Origin: an uncultured Clostridia bacterium
GTDB lineage: Bacteria; Bacillota; Clostridia; Christensenellales; Pumilibacteraceae
Length of the DNA: 64,000 bases
Direction of reading: 5' to 3'
Assembly: GCA_947175195.1 (NCBI GenBank)
Contig: CAMWLQ010000001.1
Span: 235,501-299,500, forward strand
Shown here piece by piece: positions 17,745 through 26,177 of this stretch; positions within the stretch are counted from its first letter, which is position 1; every line of letters begins with the position of its first letter. Below the pieces are notes generated by a model. That model searched no databases and was not told the DNA's origin. It worked only from the letters and a program-made list of their open reading frames with translations. The position numbers and the translations under genes were made by a program.

Positions 17745-18536
17745 TTAGTTGCCCGAGCTGTCGTAACGGCGTATTCCTATAGTCCAAACGGTCAAGCCTA
17801 TCGTCATCAAAACGATTGCGGCGATAGCGCTCCACAGCACCGACCACCACGCGTTTACGCCCGTAATCAAACATTCTATCGGGTAGTACAGCATCAGCCC
17901 GAACGGTATAACGTAGAACATAATGGACATGAACGCCTTGCCCATGTATTTGAGCGGATACTTGGCGTAGCTGCTCAGGTTGTACACGGTGTTGAGTATT
18001 ATGCCCGACGACTTGATCCAAAACGCAAGCGAGGCAAAAATGAGCTTGATGCCCGTAAACGCGAATATGCCGAAAAATCCGCACAGCAACAGCACCATAA
18101 CCGAGCCGAACGACCAAGCAATACCCGATATGGGCGCGAATATGCACATTATAACAATGCCCACGGCAAACTCGCCTATTCCGTCCCACTTAAAGGTTTT
18201 GGCGACAAACTGGTACAGCGGATTTATAGGTCTTGTCAAATAAATATCCAGCTCGCCATGCCGCACCGCCCAGTATGCGAGTATCCACAATTCGTCGGTG
18301 AATATATGATCGATCGCCTTCGGCACCAAAATAAACCCGAACAAAAATGCAAGCGCGTTGAACGACCAAATGCCGATTTGCGGCACCGACCCAACAATCA
18401 AGTACACGGTAGCCAGCGATATAATTTCGGTCACGGCAAAGCTTATCATCATAATAAACGAATCGGCTTTGTACGACAGTCCGCTGCGCAAGCTCATAGA
18501 CACGTATTTGGGATATAGTTTAAGTTCCTTTAACAT
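17745..18536 (-). CDS. ABC-2 family permease (DUF990/COG3694 type)
   Basis: Membrane subunit (263 aa) of an ABC exporter, with six hydrophobic segments and the typical N-terminus LKLYPKYVSMSLRSGLSYKAD. The family always occurs with a COG4586 ATPase and a COG4587 permease, and both are immediately upstream here. The start at 18534-18536 is set by GGAGG five bases upstream; the stop of the preceding gene is 1 nt before the ATG. The substrate is unknown; the family has been annotated only as an uncharacterised export system. Confidence 0.85.
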   Translation of the reverse strand: MLKELKLYPKYVSMSLRSGLSYKADSFIMMISFAVTEIISLATVYLIVGSVPQIGIWSFNALAFLFGFILVPKAIDHIFTDELWILAYWAVRHGELDIYLTRPINPLYQFVAKTFKWDGIGEFAVGIVIMCIFAPISGIAWSFGSVMVLLLCGFFGIFAFTGIKLIFASLAFWIKSSGIILNTVYNLSSYAKYPLKYMGKAFMSIMFYVIPFGLMLYYPIECLITGVNAWWSVLWSAIAAIVLMTIGLTVWTIGIRRYDSSGN

Positions 18537-18537
18537 A

Positions 18538-19359
18538 TCAACCTCCAAATACGACCACGTGCTTAACCGACGATTTGTACGCAAAATGCGCCAGCACGTT
18601 AAGTCCCACAAGCCACGCGACGGAAATAGCAAAACCTATAAGCATTTCCATCCATCCGACCTGCCCCAAAAATATGCGCACGGGCAGGGATACCAGCGTG
18701 GGGAATGGCGTATATGCAAGCACCGTTTGCGCCCACGCTGGGAACAGCGATATAGGCACTATTCCGCCCGACAAAAACGATATTACTATTTGGCTCATGC
18801 TTGCCACGCCGAACATTGCCTGCGTGCGGAACGCGAGCTGTCCGAACAAAAAGCCAAACACGTCGAACATGAGCGCGGACAAAAAGCACGCGGGCAAAAA
18901 CAGCAAAATATTGTACCACTGTATGCCCTTCAGTCCAAACCCGAACACGACGGTGAGCGTGCCCGCCGTCAATACCGGTATGCCTATAATTATGATACGC
19001 GCCAAAAAATCGCCTACCGCCGCAAAGCCGAGCTGCACGCGATAGTTAATCGGTTTCATCAGGCGCATGCCTATAAGTCCCCACCGCACGTCGTCCGTTA
19101 TGCTGCCCATTGTATCGGTGTAAATTACCTCGCCCACCACGGCGGAAAGTATAACGTACATAAGCATTTGCGGAAAGGCATACCCCGCAATCACGCTTTG
19201 CGGCGAGAACGAATAAATCGCCCACCAAACAAGCCCCATAAGCACCGCGCTCACCATTGCGCCTATAAACCACAACAGCAGCGCGCCGCGGTACGCCAGC
19301 ACCGTTTGAAAGCCCGACCGCGTGAATATCAAATATTTTTTCAGTCTATTCCCGCGCAT
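18538..19359 (-). CDS. ABC-2 family permease (COG4587 type)
   Basis: Second membrane subunit, 273 aa, six predicted helices, beginning MRGNRLKKYLIFTRSGFQTV. It overlaps the ATPase gene by 14 nt and has GGAG/GAGGG ahead of the ATG at 19357-19359. The extended frame to 19428 lies inside the ATPase gene and is rejected. It pairs with the adjacent DUF990 permease to form the heterodimeric pore. Confidence 0.85.
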   Translation of the reverse strand: MRGNRLKKYLIFTRSGFQTVLAYRGALLLWFIGAMVSAVLMGLVWWAIYSFSPQSVIAGYAFPQMLMYVILSAVVGEVIYTDTMGSITDDVRWGLIGMRLMKPINYRVQLGFAAVGDFLARIIIIGIPVLTAGTLTVVFGFGLKGIQWYNILLFLPACFLSALMFDVFGFLFGQLAFRTQAMFGVASMSQIVISFLSGGIVPISLFPAWAQTVLAYTPFPTLVSLPVRIFLGQVGWMEMLIGFAISVAWLVGLNVLAHFAYKSSVKHVVVFGG

Positions 19360-20389
19360 CGCCCTCTCCGTTTGTGCCGTCGCCTTGCGCACGGTCTTTT
19401 TCGTAAATCTTTTCCACCACCTGCTCAATGCCCGTTTCGGAAATCTTTACGTCGGCAACTTCATAATTAGCAAACATATAATTGAGCAGCTCGCCCGTGG
19501 TCAGCTTGGTGCCGTCAATGGTAAAGGTGACGGAGTGTCCGCCGTCCTCCGCCGCGTGCTTGATTACGGCGTCGCCAAAGTGATTTTTCACACTTTCGCC
19601 GTCAATCACTGTTTTGCAAGTGACCTTAACGTCGCGCGTGTCGCCAAACATATGCTTAACCTCTTCCAGCGACCCGTCAAACAGCACTTTTCCCGCGTCC
19701 AAAATAATGACGCGCTCGCACAGCAGCTCTATATCGCTCATTGCGTGCGTGGTAAGTATTAGCGTGGTATTGTATTCCGCCTTCAGCTTTTTTATGGCGT
19801 CCACAAGGTTGCGCTTGACCAGCACGTCCAGTCCTATGGTCGGCTCGTCCAAAAACAGCGTTTTGGGATTGTGCAGCATTGCGGCGGCAAGGTCGGCGCG
19901 CATGCGCTGACCGAGCGACAGCGTGCGCACGGGCGCGTCCATAAACGATTTCATGTCCAATAGCTCTATCAGCTCGTTAAGCCTTTTTTTGTATTCGTCG
20001 TCGGGCACGTCGTAAATATACCGCAACAGCTCATACGTTTCGGTTAGCGGCAGGTCGTACCACAACTGCGTCTTTTGCCCGAACACAACGCCGATTGTTT
20101 TGAGCACCGCGTTGCGCTCCTTTGACTTGTACGGATGCTTGCCGTCAATAAGTATCTCCCCGCCCGTCGGCGTGAGTATACCGCTCATCATTTTTATGGT
20201 AGTTGACTTGCCCGCGCCGTTCGCGCCGATATAGCCCACCGACTCACCGTCGTGCACGGTAAACGACACGCCGTCCACAGCCTTGACCACAGTGTACTTG
20301 CGCGAAAACAGCGACTTGAACATGCCCCATACGCCTTTGCCGCGTACCGGTTTTTTAAAGTACTTTTCTACGTTTTTCAGTTCTATCAT
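19346..20389 (-). CDS. ABC exporter ATPase (COG4586 type)
   Basis: ATPase subunit of 347 aa that drives the two permeases downstream. Walker A is GANGAGKSTTI, the signature is TLSLGQRMRADLAAA (LSLGQ rather than LSGGQ, common in this subfamily), Walker B is TLFLDEPTIGLD, and the switch His lies in LILTTHAMSD. A C-terminal extension of about 100 residues follows the core. GAGG precedes the ATG by 6 nt. Its promoter, 100 bp upstream, contains a G10 tract in the spacer, so expression of the whole exporter may be phase-variable. Confidence 0.9.
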   Translation of the reverse strand: MIELKNVEKYFKKPVRGKGVWGMFKSLFSRKYTVVKAVDGVSFTVHDGESVGYIGANGAGKSTTIKMMSGILTPTGGEILIDGKHPYKSKERNAVLKTIGVVFGQKTQLWYDLPLTETYELLRYIYDVPDDEYKKRLNELIELLDMKSFMDAPVRTLSLGQRMRADLAAAMLHNPKTLFLDEPTIGLDVLVKRNLVDAIKKLKAEYNTTLILTTHAMSDIELLCERVIILDAGKVLFDGSLEEVKHMFGDTRDVKVTCKTVIDGESVKNHFGDAVIKHAAEDGGHSVTFTIDGTKLTTGELLNYMFANYEVADVKISETGIEQVVEKIYEKDRAQGDGTNGEGDARE

Positions 20390-20494
20390 AGTTGCCTCAC
20401 AAAGCTGTGTATGTGGTTGTGAACAAATTAAAAGTAAACAAAGTGATTATTTATCTTTACTTATACACTTTTATCTATTCATTCTTCACTATTC

Positions 20495-20525
20495 ACTATA
20501 CCATTGCCCCCCCCCCGATTGTCAA
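20495..20525 (-). promoter_or_regulatory. Poly-G-spaced promoter of ABC operon, phase-variation candidate
   Basis: TTGACA (20520-20525) and an extended -10, TGG-TATAGT (-10 hexamer 20495-20500), are separated by 19 bp made of ATC, ten G's (20507-20516 as C's) and CAATGG. Loss of two G's would give the 17-bp spacing used by the other promoters in this window. Homopolymer slippage here would switch strength. Confidence 0.7.
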
Positions 20526-20641
20526 GCAAATCGAGCGAAAAACTCACAAATTTTTGCACGAGCAAAAATTATACGGGAGCGACTTATGCACAATATTATA
20601 TCATTAAACGCTTACAAAACACAAGCGCGCAAAGGGACGTG

Positions 20642-21562
20642 CTACACCTTTGTACTGCGTTTTTTGTTGAGAACGTTTATCAGCACAAACACCGCAATCA
20701 GTACAGCCACGGAGCAAGCTACCACAAGGTACATCACCCACGCCTTTACGTCGCTGCCGAAAAAGCTGAGCTTTACGTCAAAACCGTTAAGCAGTCCGTC
20801 CACCGCCGCCTTGGGCGCGCCGTCCGCCGCCATAAGCTCGGCGTACCCGCCCATAAAGTGCGTGCGCAGCAGCCCCGTGCAGTACGTACCCGGCAAACAC
20901 ATTATGGTATTTGCCATTCCCTTGGAGAATTGCGAAATGGGATAGTACGCACCGCAAATAAACCCGTACACCGACGAAACTATTGTGGACACGGCGCTGA
21001 TTGCGCCCTGCGATTTAAGAAAGTAGCACACAATGGACGACAGCGCCGTGCCGAACAGCACCGCCAAAAACACGTCCGGTATAACGGACAATGCCTCGCC
21101 CGCCGTCATAGCCCAGCCCATGCCGGCAATGTAGCAAAACCCCGCAATCATAGCTATATAGCATATTGCAAGCGTAACTATAGCCGTGGCAAAGTAGTAG
21201 CCGAGTATAAGCACGTGACCTTTTACCGGCGTTACCGTTATGTCCGCGCGCGTGCCGTTCACCTTGTCGGCGACCATCGTCATATTGGCGACAAACGCGA
21301 CGGTAATGCAGCACACCGCCAGCACCGATGACACCTCGTACGACGCCACCAAGCCGTTAATAGTTTTGGGCGCAAGCGTTATGCCCTGCAGCATGCTGTC
21401 GAATGACTGCAAAAACACGCGGTGCAAAAACAGCGCGTACAGCGTCATTATGATGAGCGGCGAAACAAGCGCGCCGATAAGCGCACCCTTATCCTTAAAG
21501 AACAATTTTATATTCCGCGCGGTAAACGCCGCAATTTGCTTTACGTCTTGTTTGACAGTCAT
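20642..21562 (-). CDS. ABC-2 permease (DrrB-like)
   Basis: Exporter membrane subunit, 306 aa. An N-terminal helix near residues 28-45 is followed by a large extracytoplasmic loop (about 50-100) and five further helices, as in ABC2_membrane proteins. It follows the DrrA-type ATPase gene by 3 nt. The substrate is probably a lipid, drug or peptide, but this cannot be specified. No clear T-rich terminator is seen after the stop; an A/T hairpin near 20549-20568 (TTTTTGC/GCAAAAA) may contribute. Confidence 0.85.
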   Translation of the reverse strand: MTVKQDVKQIAAFTARNIKLFFKDKGALIGALVSPLIIMTLYALFLHRVFLQSFDSMLQGITLAPKTINGLVASYEVSSVLAVCCITVAFVANMTMVADKVNGTRADITVTPVKGHVLILGYYFATAIVTLAICYIAMIAGFCYIAGMGWAMTAGEALSVIPDVFLAVLFGTALSSIVCYFLKSQGAISAVSTIVSSVYGFICGAYYPISQFSKGMANTIMCLPGTYCTGLLRTHFMGGYAELMAADGAPKAAVDGLLNGFDVKLSFFGSDVKAWVMYLVVACSVAVLIAVFVLINVLNKKRSTKV

Positions 21563-21565
21563 AGT

Positions 21566-22486
21566 CTAATCTCCTGCCTTTAAGCCTGTTGCCGCAAGAA
21601 ACACGTCATCCATCTTGCCCTTGCTCACCTCGTAGTCGGTGAACAGCTTGGGGTACGACTTTATAAGCTCGGTAGCTGCAGCGGTGTCCTTGACCTCTAT
21701 GCGGTAGCCGCCCGCGATTTTTTGCAACGGCATGCCCAGTGCCTGCAAGTCATTTTCGGTCTTGTCGTAAATGGATATAAAGTCGCCCGTATACTCGTTT
21801 TTAAGCTCGACGGGCGTGCCCTTGGCGACAACCTTGCCCGCATTGAGTATAACCACGTAATCGGCGTCCGCCGCCTCTTCCATATAGTGCGTGGTCAAAA
21901 ACACCGTCATATCTCCGCCGCTGCGCAGCCGCTCTATAACGTTCCACACCGTCTTGCGCGTTTGCGGATCGAGTCCCGTCGTCGGCTCGTCCAGTATGAG
22001 AATTTTGGGCTTGTGAATGAGCGCGCGCGCAATGTCGCACCGCCGCCGCTGTCCACCCGAAAGCTTGCCCACGGCGCGCTTTTCCAGCTCCTTCAGCCCA
22101 AGCATTTCGTCAAGCTCGTTGTACCGCTCTTCAAACTCCGCGCCGAATATGCCGTACAGCGCCGCGCGGTTTTTAAGATTGGATTTTACGTTGAGCACCT
22201 TATCCAGCGCGGACGCCTGAAACACCACGCCTATGTCGCGCTTGATTGACGTTATGTCCTTGTCTATGTCGCAGCCGTCCACCGTTACGGTGCCGCCGTC
22301 ACGACCAAGCTGTCCGCATATTATGGAAATGGTTGTGGACTTGCCCGCGCCGTTCACGCCCAAAAACGCAAACAGCTCGCCACGCCGCACCTCGAACGAA
22401 ATATCGTCCACGGCGGTCAGTTCACCGAACTTTTTTACAAGTCCTTTAATCTCGATTATCGAGTCATGGCTTTGCGTACTTTGCAT
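21566..22486 (-). CDS. ABC transporter ATPase (DrrA-like)
   Basis: ATPase of 306 aa: GVNGAGKSTTI (Walker A), KLSGGQRRRCDIARAL (signature), ILILDEPTTGLDPQTR (Walker B) and TTHYMEEA (switch). The C-terminal region of about 80 residues is the DrrA-type extension. GGAGGGGG lies 5-6 nt before the ATG, and the stop of the upstream membrane gene is 1 nt away, so the three genes 22488-20642 are one operon. Confidence 0.9.
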   Translation of the reverse strand: MQSTQSHDSIIEIKGLVKKFGELTAVDDISFEVRRGELFAFLGVNGAGKSTTISIICGQLGRDGGTVTVDGCDIDKDITSIKRDIGVVFQASALDKVLNVKSNLKNRAALYGIFGAEFEERYNELDEMLGLKELEKRAVGKLSGGQRRRCDIARALIHKPKILILDEPTTGLDPQTRKTVWNVIERLRSGGDMTVFLTTHYMEEAADADYVVILNAGKVVAKGTPVELKNEYTGDFISIYDKTENDLQALGMPLQKIAGGYRIEVKDTAAATELIKSYPKLFTDYEVSKGKMDDVFLAATGLKAGD

Positions 22487-22487
22487 A

Positions 22488-23432
22488 CTATTCCCCCTCC
22501 GAAACCTCTTCGCTTTGTTCGTCCGCCGACTCCACGTCCGCCTGCTCGGCGGTTTCCACGGGAAGAGCCTTTAATTTTTTGCGTCCGCTTACAAGCATAT
22601 ACAATCCGATTGCGAATATGCCGAACGCCACAAGCCCGCCGAGCACGGAATTCATATGCGATAAGTCGCCCGAATCGCTCGGCAAAACCTTTATCATCAT
22701 CGCCTGCAACGCGAATATGGAAATAAGCGCGTCGGCAAAGCTTACGTTTTTTATCGCCTTAAGCGGCATATTGTCCGACTTTCGCACCTTTCTCAGGTTG
22801 TATATCGCAATGCCGAGCTTGGTAAATGTGTACGCCGCAATCGCAGTAACGTATATAATACCGCTCGCAAAGTAGTTGTACGTGTTTCGATCGTCCAGTA
22901 CCATTCTTATTACGGGTATTACCGCAAGCGCCAAAAGCATGAGCGCAAGCCCGCAGTATGAGTATGCGCGCACGTTTTGCACGTCCTTATCACCGTCGCG
23001 TCTTTTAATAAAAAACACCGTTGCGCGCGGAATAATCAAAAATATGTGATACCCTACAAGCACGCCCAGCCACGCCGACTGTCCGATATTGGCTATTAAT
23101 ATGCCGAAAACCACATAACATGTATTAAAAATAATAGAGCCCGCCGCATACACAAATGCGCGCACGTCGTAATGCTTGAAAAACTTTTGTACGCGCACGT
23201 TGTTTTTGGCGCGCTTGGGTATGCCTATAACGGTGAGTACGGCATATATGGATAATATTAAAAACACAAGCGCGGTTAAATGCACGTGCAGCGCCCACAG
23301 CTTTAGCCCCAGCCCCACAAAATAAAGCGTAATGCTGCCGCCCAGCGTGAGCGTTCCAATCACCCACACAACAATACACACCCACATAGGCGGTTTCAGC
23401 AAAAAATCCAAAATTTTGTCGTGCTTTTTCAT
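22488..23432 (-). CDS. Multi-pass membrane protein leading the DrrAB-like operon
   Basis: Unrecognised 314-aa protein with about eight hydrophobic segments, starting MKKHDKILDFLLKPPMW and ending in an acidic tail rich in Glu and Ser. It is tightly coupled to the ABC ATPase gene (1-nt gap), so it may be an accessory or immunity partner of that exporter. The start at 23430-23432 is favoured because the -10 box ends 8 nt upstream; transcription would begin at or within 1-2 nt of the ATG and there is no Shine-Dalgarno. The longer frame to 23498 overlaps the promoter. Confidence 0.7.
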   Translation of the reverse strand: MKKHDKILDFLLKPPMWVCIVVWVIGTLTLGGSITLYFVGLGLKLWALHVHLTALVFLILSIYAVLTVIGIPKRAKNNVRVQKFFKHYDVRAFVYAAGSIIFNTCYVVFGILIANIGQSAWLGVLVGYHIFLIIPRATVFFIKRRDGDKDVQNVRAYSYCGLALMLLALAVIPVIRMVLDDRNTYNYFASGIIYVTAIAAYTFTKLGIAIYNLRKVRKSDNMPLKAIKNVSFADALISIFALQAMMIKVLPSDSGDLSHMNSVLGGLVAFGIFAIGLYMLVSGRKKLKALPVETAEQADVESADEQSEEVSEGE

Positions 23433-23440
23433 CGGATTAC

Positions 23441-23469
23441 ATTTTATCATAAAACCGCAACAATAGCAA
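23441..23469 (-). promoter_or_regulatory. Promoter with near-leaderless start
   Basis: TTGCTA (23464-23469), 17-bp spacer, TAAAAT (23441-23446), 8 nt to the ATG of the membrane-protein gene. Confidence 0.65.
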
Positions 23470-23524
23470 GTACATACATATAAATACAAACAGAGCAAAA
23501 TCTGAAATAAATTTAGTTTTTTCC

Positions 23525-23553
23525 TTGATTATTATAATTATTAATGTTATACT
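23525..23553 (+). promoter_or_regulatory. Promoter of DUF1538 operon
   Basis: TTGATT (23525-23530), 17 bp, extended -10 TGT-TATACT (hexamer 23548-23553). The ATG is 12 nt downstream and has no Shine-Dalgarno; the leader would be about 5 nt. Confidence 0.65.
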
Positions 23554-23565
23554 TATTGTACAAAT

Positions 23566-25107
23566 ATGAAAGCTGTATTATTAAAACTACGTGAATCGTT
23601 AATATCCGTACTGCCGATTGCCGTGCTTGTACTCATTCTTTCCGCAACGCCGCTGGTGGATTTCAGCGGAACGGAGATTGCCGCGTTCAGTATTTCGGCG
23701 GTATTCCTTATACTCGGCATAGGGCTATTCAACCTCGGCGCCGACCTCGCTATGACGCCTATGGGCGAACAAGTGGGCGGCGGTCTTACCAAGTCCAAAA
23801 AGATAACCGTCCTTTTGGTCGTGTGCTTTTTGATGGGCGTGTTCATCACGATAGCCGAGCCCGACCTGTCCGTGCTTGCCGATCAAGTAAAAACGGTTAT
23901 GAACAGCACGCTGCTCATTGTAACCGTCGGCGTAGGCGTTGGCTTGTTCCTGCTGCTTGCCGTACTTAAAATACTGATGCGCAAAGATTTGTCCGCTATG
24001 CTCATGTTCTTTTACATGGCGCTGTTTGCGCTGTGCGCCATGCTTATAGAAAGCGGAAAGAACGACCTGCTTGCAATGTGTTTCGATTCGGGCGGCGTTA
24101 CCACAGGTCCGATTACCGTACCGTTTATAATGGCGCTGGGCGTCGGTATAGCAACGACGATCGGCGGCAAAAACAGCAACGAAAACAGTTTCGGCTTAGT
24201 CGCGCTTTGCTCTATCGGTCCCATACTCGCGGTAACAATACTGTCCGTTGCCTCCAAGGGCGAAATGCAATACGACACCCCCACCTACACGGTAGCATCT
24301 ATGCTTGCAAACGGCGAATGGGGCTGGACGATACTCGAAACATGCAAAGAGGTTATTATCGCGCTTTCGCTTATAGTCGCGTTCTTCATAGTGTTACAGC
24401 TTACGGTGTTAAAGCTGCCGCGCGACAAAATCATTCGCATAATAATCGGTATTTCTTACACCTTTTTGGGACTGGTCGTATTCCTTTCGGCGGTCAAAAT
24501 CGGGTTTATGCCGATAGGTCTTAAGCTGGGCAAGCTGCTCGCCGAAAACCGCGTAGTGCTTGTTATATTCGGCTTGGTGTTCGGTATGGTGGTAGTGCTT
24601 GCCGAGCCCGCCATACATGTACTCAACAAACAGGTAGAAGAGGTCACGGGCGGCGGCGTTACCAAAACTCAAATGATGGTGGCGCTGTGCTTGGGCGTCG
24701 GGCTTGCAATCGCGCTGTCTATGATTCGCATGATTTACAAATTCTCGGTGCTGTACTACCTCATCCCCGGCTACCTGCTGTCGCTGGGACTGTCGTTCTT
24801 TGTACCGAGGCTGTACACGGCAATCGCGTTCGACTCGGGCGGCGTTGCAAGCGGTCCGCTCACGTCGGGATTTATTTTGCCTATGGCAATAGGCGCGTGC
24901 AGCATACTCGCACCGACGCGCGTACTGGAGCTTGCTTTCGGCGTGGTCGCGCTTGTCGCTATGATTCCGCTCATAACAATTCAAACGCTCGGCTTTAAAG
25001 CGGTAATGTCAGCCAAGGCGCGCAACCGCATAATTATGAAACGCATACTCTCCGCCGACGACGAGCAAATAATCAACTTTGCATGGGAGAATAGCAATGC
25101 CAAATAA
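23566..25107 (+). CDS. DUF1538 membrane transporter, internally duplicated
   Basis: Integral membrane protein of 513 aa. It consists of two homologous halves: each has an AEPDL/AEPAI segment, a GGGxTK loop (GGGLTKSK near residue 84, GGGVTKTQ near 365) and an FDSGGVxxGPxT motif (about 178 and 422). This is the DUF1538 layout. Such genes typically sit with P-II-like genes, as here, which suggests a transporter controlled by nitrogen/energy-sensing trimers; the solute is unknown. The start lacks a Shine-Dalgarno. The last 11 nt overlap the first P-II-like gene. Confidence 0.88.
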   Translation: MKAVLLKLRESLISVLPIAVLVLILSATPLVDFSGTEIAAFSISAVFLILGIGLFNLGADLAMTPMGEQVGGGLTKSKKITVLLVVCFLMGVFITIAEPDLSVLADQVKTVMNSTLLIVTVGVGVGLFLLLAVLKILMRKDLSAMLMFFYMALFALCAMLIESGKNDLLAMCFDSGGVTTGPITVPFIMALGVGIATTIGGKNSNENSFGLVALCSIGPILAVTILSVASKGEMQYDTPTYTVASMLANGEWGWTILETCKEVIIALSLIVAFFIVLQLTVLKLPRDKIIRIIIGISYTFLGLVVFLSAVKIGFMPIGLKLGKLLAENRVVLVIFGLVFGMVVVLAEPAIHVLNKQVEEVTGGGVTKTQMMVALCLGVGLAIALSMIRMIYKFSVLYYLIPGYLLSLGLSFFVPRLYTAIAFDSGGVASGPLTSGFILPMAIGACSILAPTRVLELAFGVVALVAMIPLITIQTLGFKAVMSAKARNRIIMKRILSADDEQIINFAWENSNAK

Positions 25108-25597
25108 AAACAAACAGGCAAAGGATACACGCAAGCCCAAGGACACGGCAAAGCCCGCCGAGCGCTTGCGCCGTAAAATAGGAACACGCGTCGGCAAAAT
25201 CAAAGCAGCAAAGGGACTGCCCAACAACAACACGGTGTCCGAAAACCGCTTGGAGCTGTTGATTACAACGGTCAACCGCAGCAAGGGCGAATACTATGCC
25301 GACCTTATCCAGTCGTTTGACGTGAATATGCAGTTCATAGCAATGGGTCACGGCACGGCGGACGCCAAAACGCTGTCCATGTTCGGCTTTACCGACTCGG
25401 ACAAAACGGTCATATTCAGCGTGATACAGGGCAACAAGCTGCAAGCCGCACTGGACACGCTGGAGGAAAAATTCCGCACTATCAAAAACGGCAAGGGCAT
25501 TGCCTATACCGTTCCCCTATCGGGCGTAATCGGCAAACTGATATTCGGATTTTTAAGCAACAACCGCAGCATGACCGTGGAAAACAAGGAGAACTGA
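25097..25597 (+). CDS. P-II-like regulator with basic N-terminal extension
   Basis: Member of the GlnB/P-II superfamily (166 aa). The ferredoxin-like core runs from about residue 50 (ENRLELLITTVNRSKGEYYADLIQ) to 155. The first 45 residues are very rich in Lys and Arg and absent from ordinary P-II proteins; they could bind membrane phospholipid, RNA or the transporter. The canonical T-loop Tyr and Trp regions are not present. The start at 25097 is preferred (GGGAG 9 nt upstream) over an ATG six codons earlier. It overlaps the DUF1538 gene. Confidence 0.78.
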   Translation: MPNKNKQAKDTRKPKDTAKPAERLRRKIGTRVGKIKAAKGLPNNNTVSENRLELLITTVNRSKGEYYADLIQSFDVNMQFIAMGHGTADAKTLSMFGFTDSDKTVIFSVIQGNKLQAALDTLEEKFRTIKNGKGIAYTVPLSGVIGKLIFGFLSNNRSMTVENKEN

Positions 25598-25725
25598 TTT
25601 GAAAGTGCATTCATCGCGTGATGCGGGCTACGTTTGGCTCGGCGCCTTGGTCATGTAGGTGGGTCTACACTCCCGTCGGCTCCTCGCCAACTGTTGCCCA
25701 CATGACGCGCGCCTGCGCTTTCAAA
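25598..25725. ncRNA. 128-nt structured RNA element, copy A
   Basis: It begins directly after the TGA of the first P-II-like gene and ends 26 nt before the next start. Ends TTTGAAAGTGCA (25598-25609) and TGCGCTTTCAAA (25714-25725) pair. Read on the minus strand it aligns without gaps to 62983-63110: 18 nt (25682-25699) and 21 nt (25624-25644) are identical, and inner helices GGGC/GCCC and TTGGC/GCCAA are shared. Terminal-helix sequences differ completely between copies yet remain complementary, which indicates a folded RNA. Which strand is functional is undecided. I cannot assign it to a named RNA family. Confidence 0.7.
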
Positions 25726-25751
25726 AACACTTTTTATAAGGAGACTACAAT

Positions 25752-26096
25752 ATGACTCACGAGCTTATATTATGTATAGTTAATACCGGATTTACCGACG
25801 TTGTTATGGACGCCGCCAAAGAGGTCGGCGCGCGCGGCGGCACAGTCATTCACGGCAGAGGCACCGCCAACAAGGACGCCGAGGAGTTTTTCCATATCTC
25901 CATTCAGCCGGACAAGGAGCTTGTTATGATACTCGTCCCCGCGGAAATCAAGGACGCGGTGCTGCATGCAGTGTACGGCGCGGCGGGACTGAAAACGGCG
26001 GGACAAGGCATAGCCTTCTCCATGCCCGTCACCAACGTTGTGGGTATTTCCGCTCCGCCGACGCAACCCCCTGCCGACGAGAAAAACAAAGAATAA
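25752..26096 (+). CDS. P-II-like nitrogen regulatory protein
   Basis: Compact P-II superfamily protein (114 aa) with a ferredoxin-like fold: TFxxVVM..AKEVGARGGTVIHGRGT is the B-alpha-B core with a glycine-rich GTV-I-GRGT turn, and the C-terminal GLKTAGQGIAFSMPV is the nucleotide-binding C-loop region of this subgroup. AAGGAG precedes the ATG by 7 nt. It is third in the DUF1538 operon and probably regulates the transporter together with the basic P-II-like protein. The T-loop is shortened compared with GlnB, so uridylylation is unlikely. Confidence 0.85.
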   Translation: MTHELILCIVNTGFTDVVMDAAKEVGARGGTVIHGRGTANKDAEEFFHISIQPDKELVMILVPAEIKDAVLHAVYGAAGLKTAGQGIAFSMPVTNVVGISAPPTQPPADEKNKE

Positions 26097-26126
26097 CGCG
26101 ACTGTTAAATCATTTTAAAACAAAAT

Positions 26127-26160
26127 AAACTCTCTCGAACAAGTGTTCGGGAGAGTTTTT
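26127..26160. terminator. Bidirectional terminator
   Basis: AAACTCTC...GAGAGTTTTT hairpin with CGAAC/GTTCG upper stem and AAGT loop, between the P-II operon and the convergent DUF5131 gene. Confidence 0.9.
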
Positions 26161-26177
26161 GTGTAAAGCATATTAAT

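Noticed and set aside
18358..19470. 370-codon + strand frame rich in His and Arg
   Set aside because: Antisense shadow of the ABC permease genes; no recognisable protein features.
25598..25725. Element A as an integron attC site or a MITE
   Set aside because: No conserved terminal inverted repeats or target duplications are shared with copy B; terminal arms differ in sequence but still pair, which fits RNA better. No integrase or transposase is nearby.
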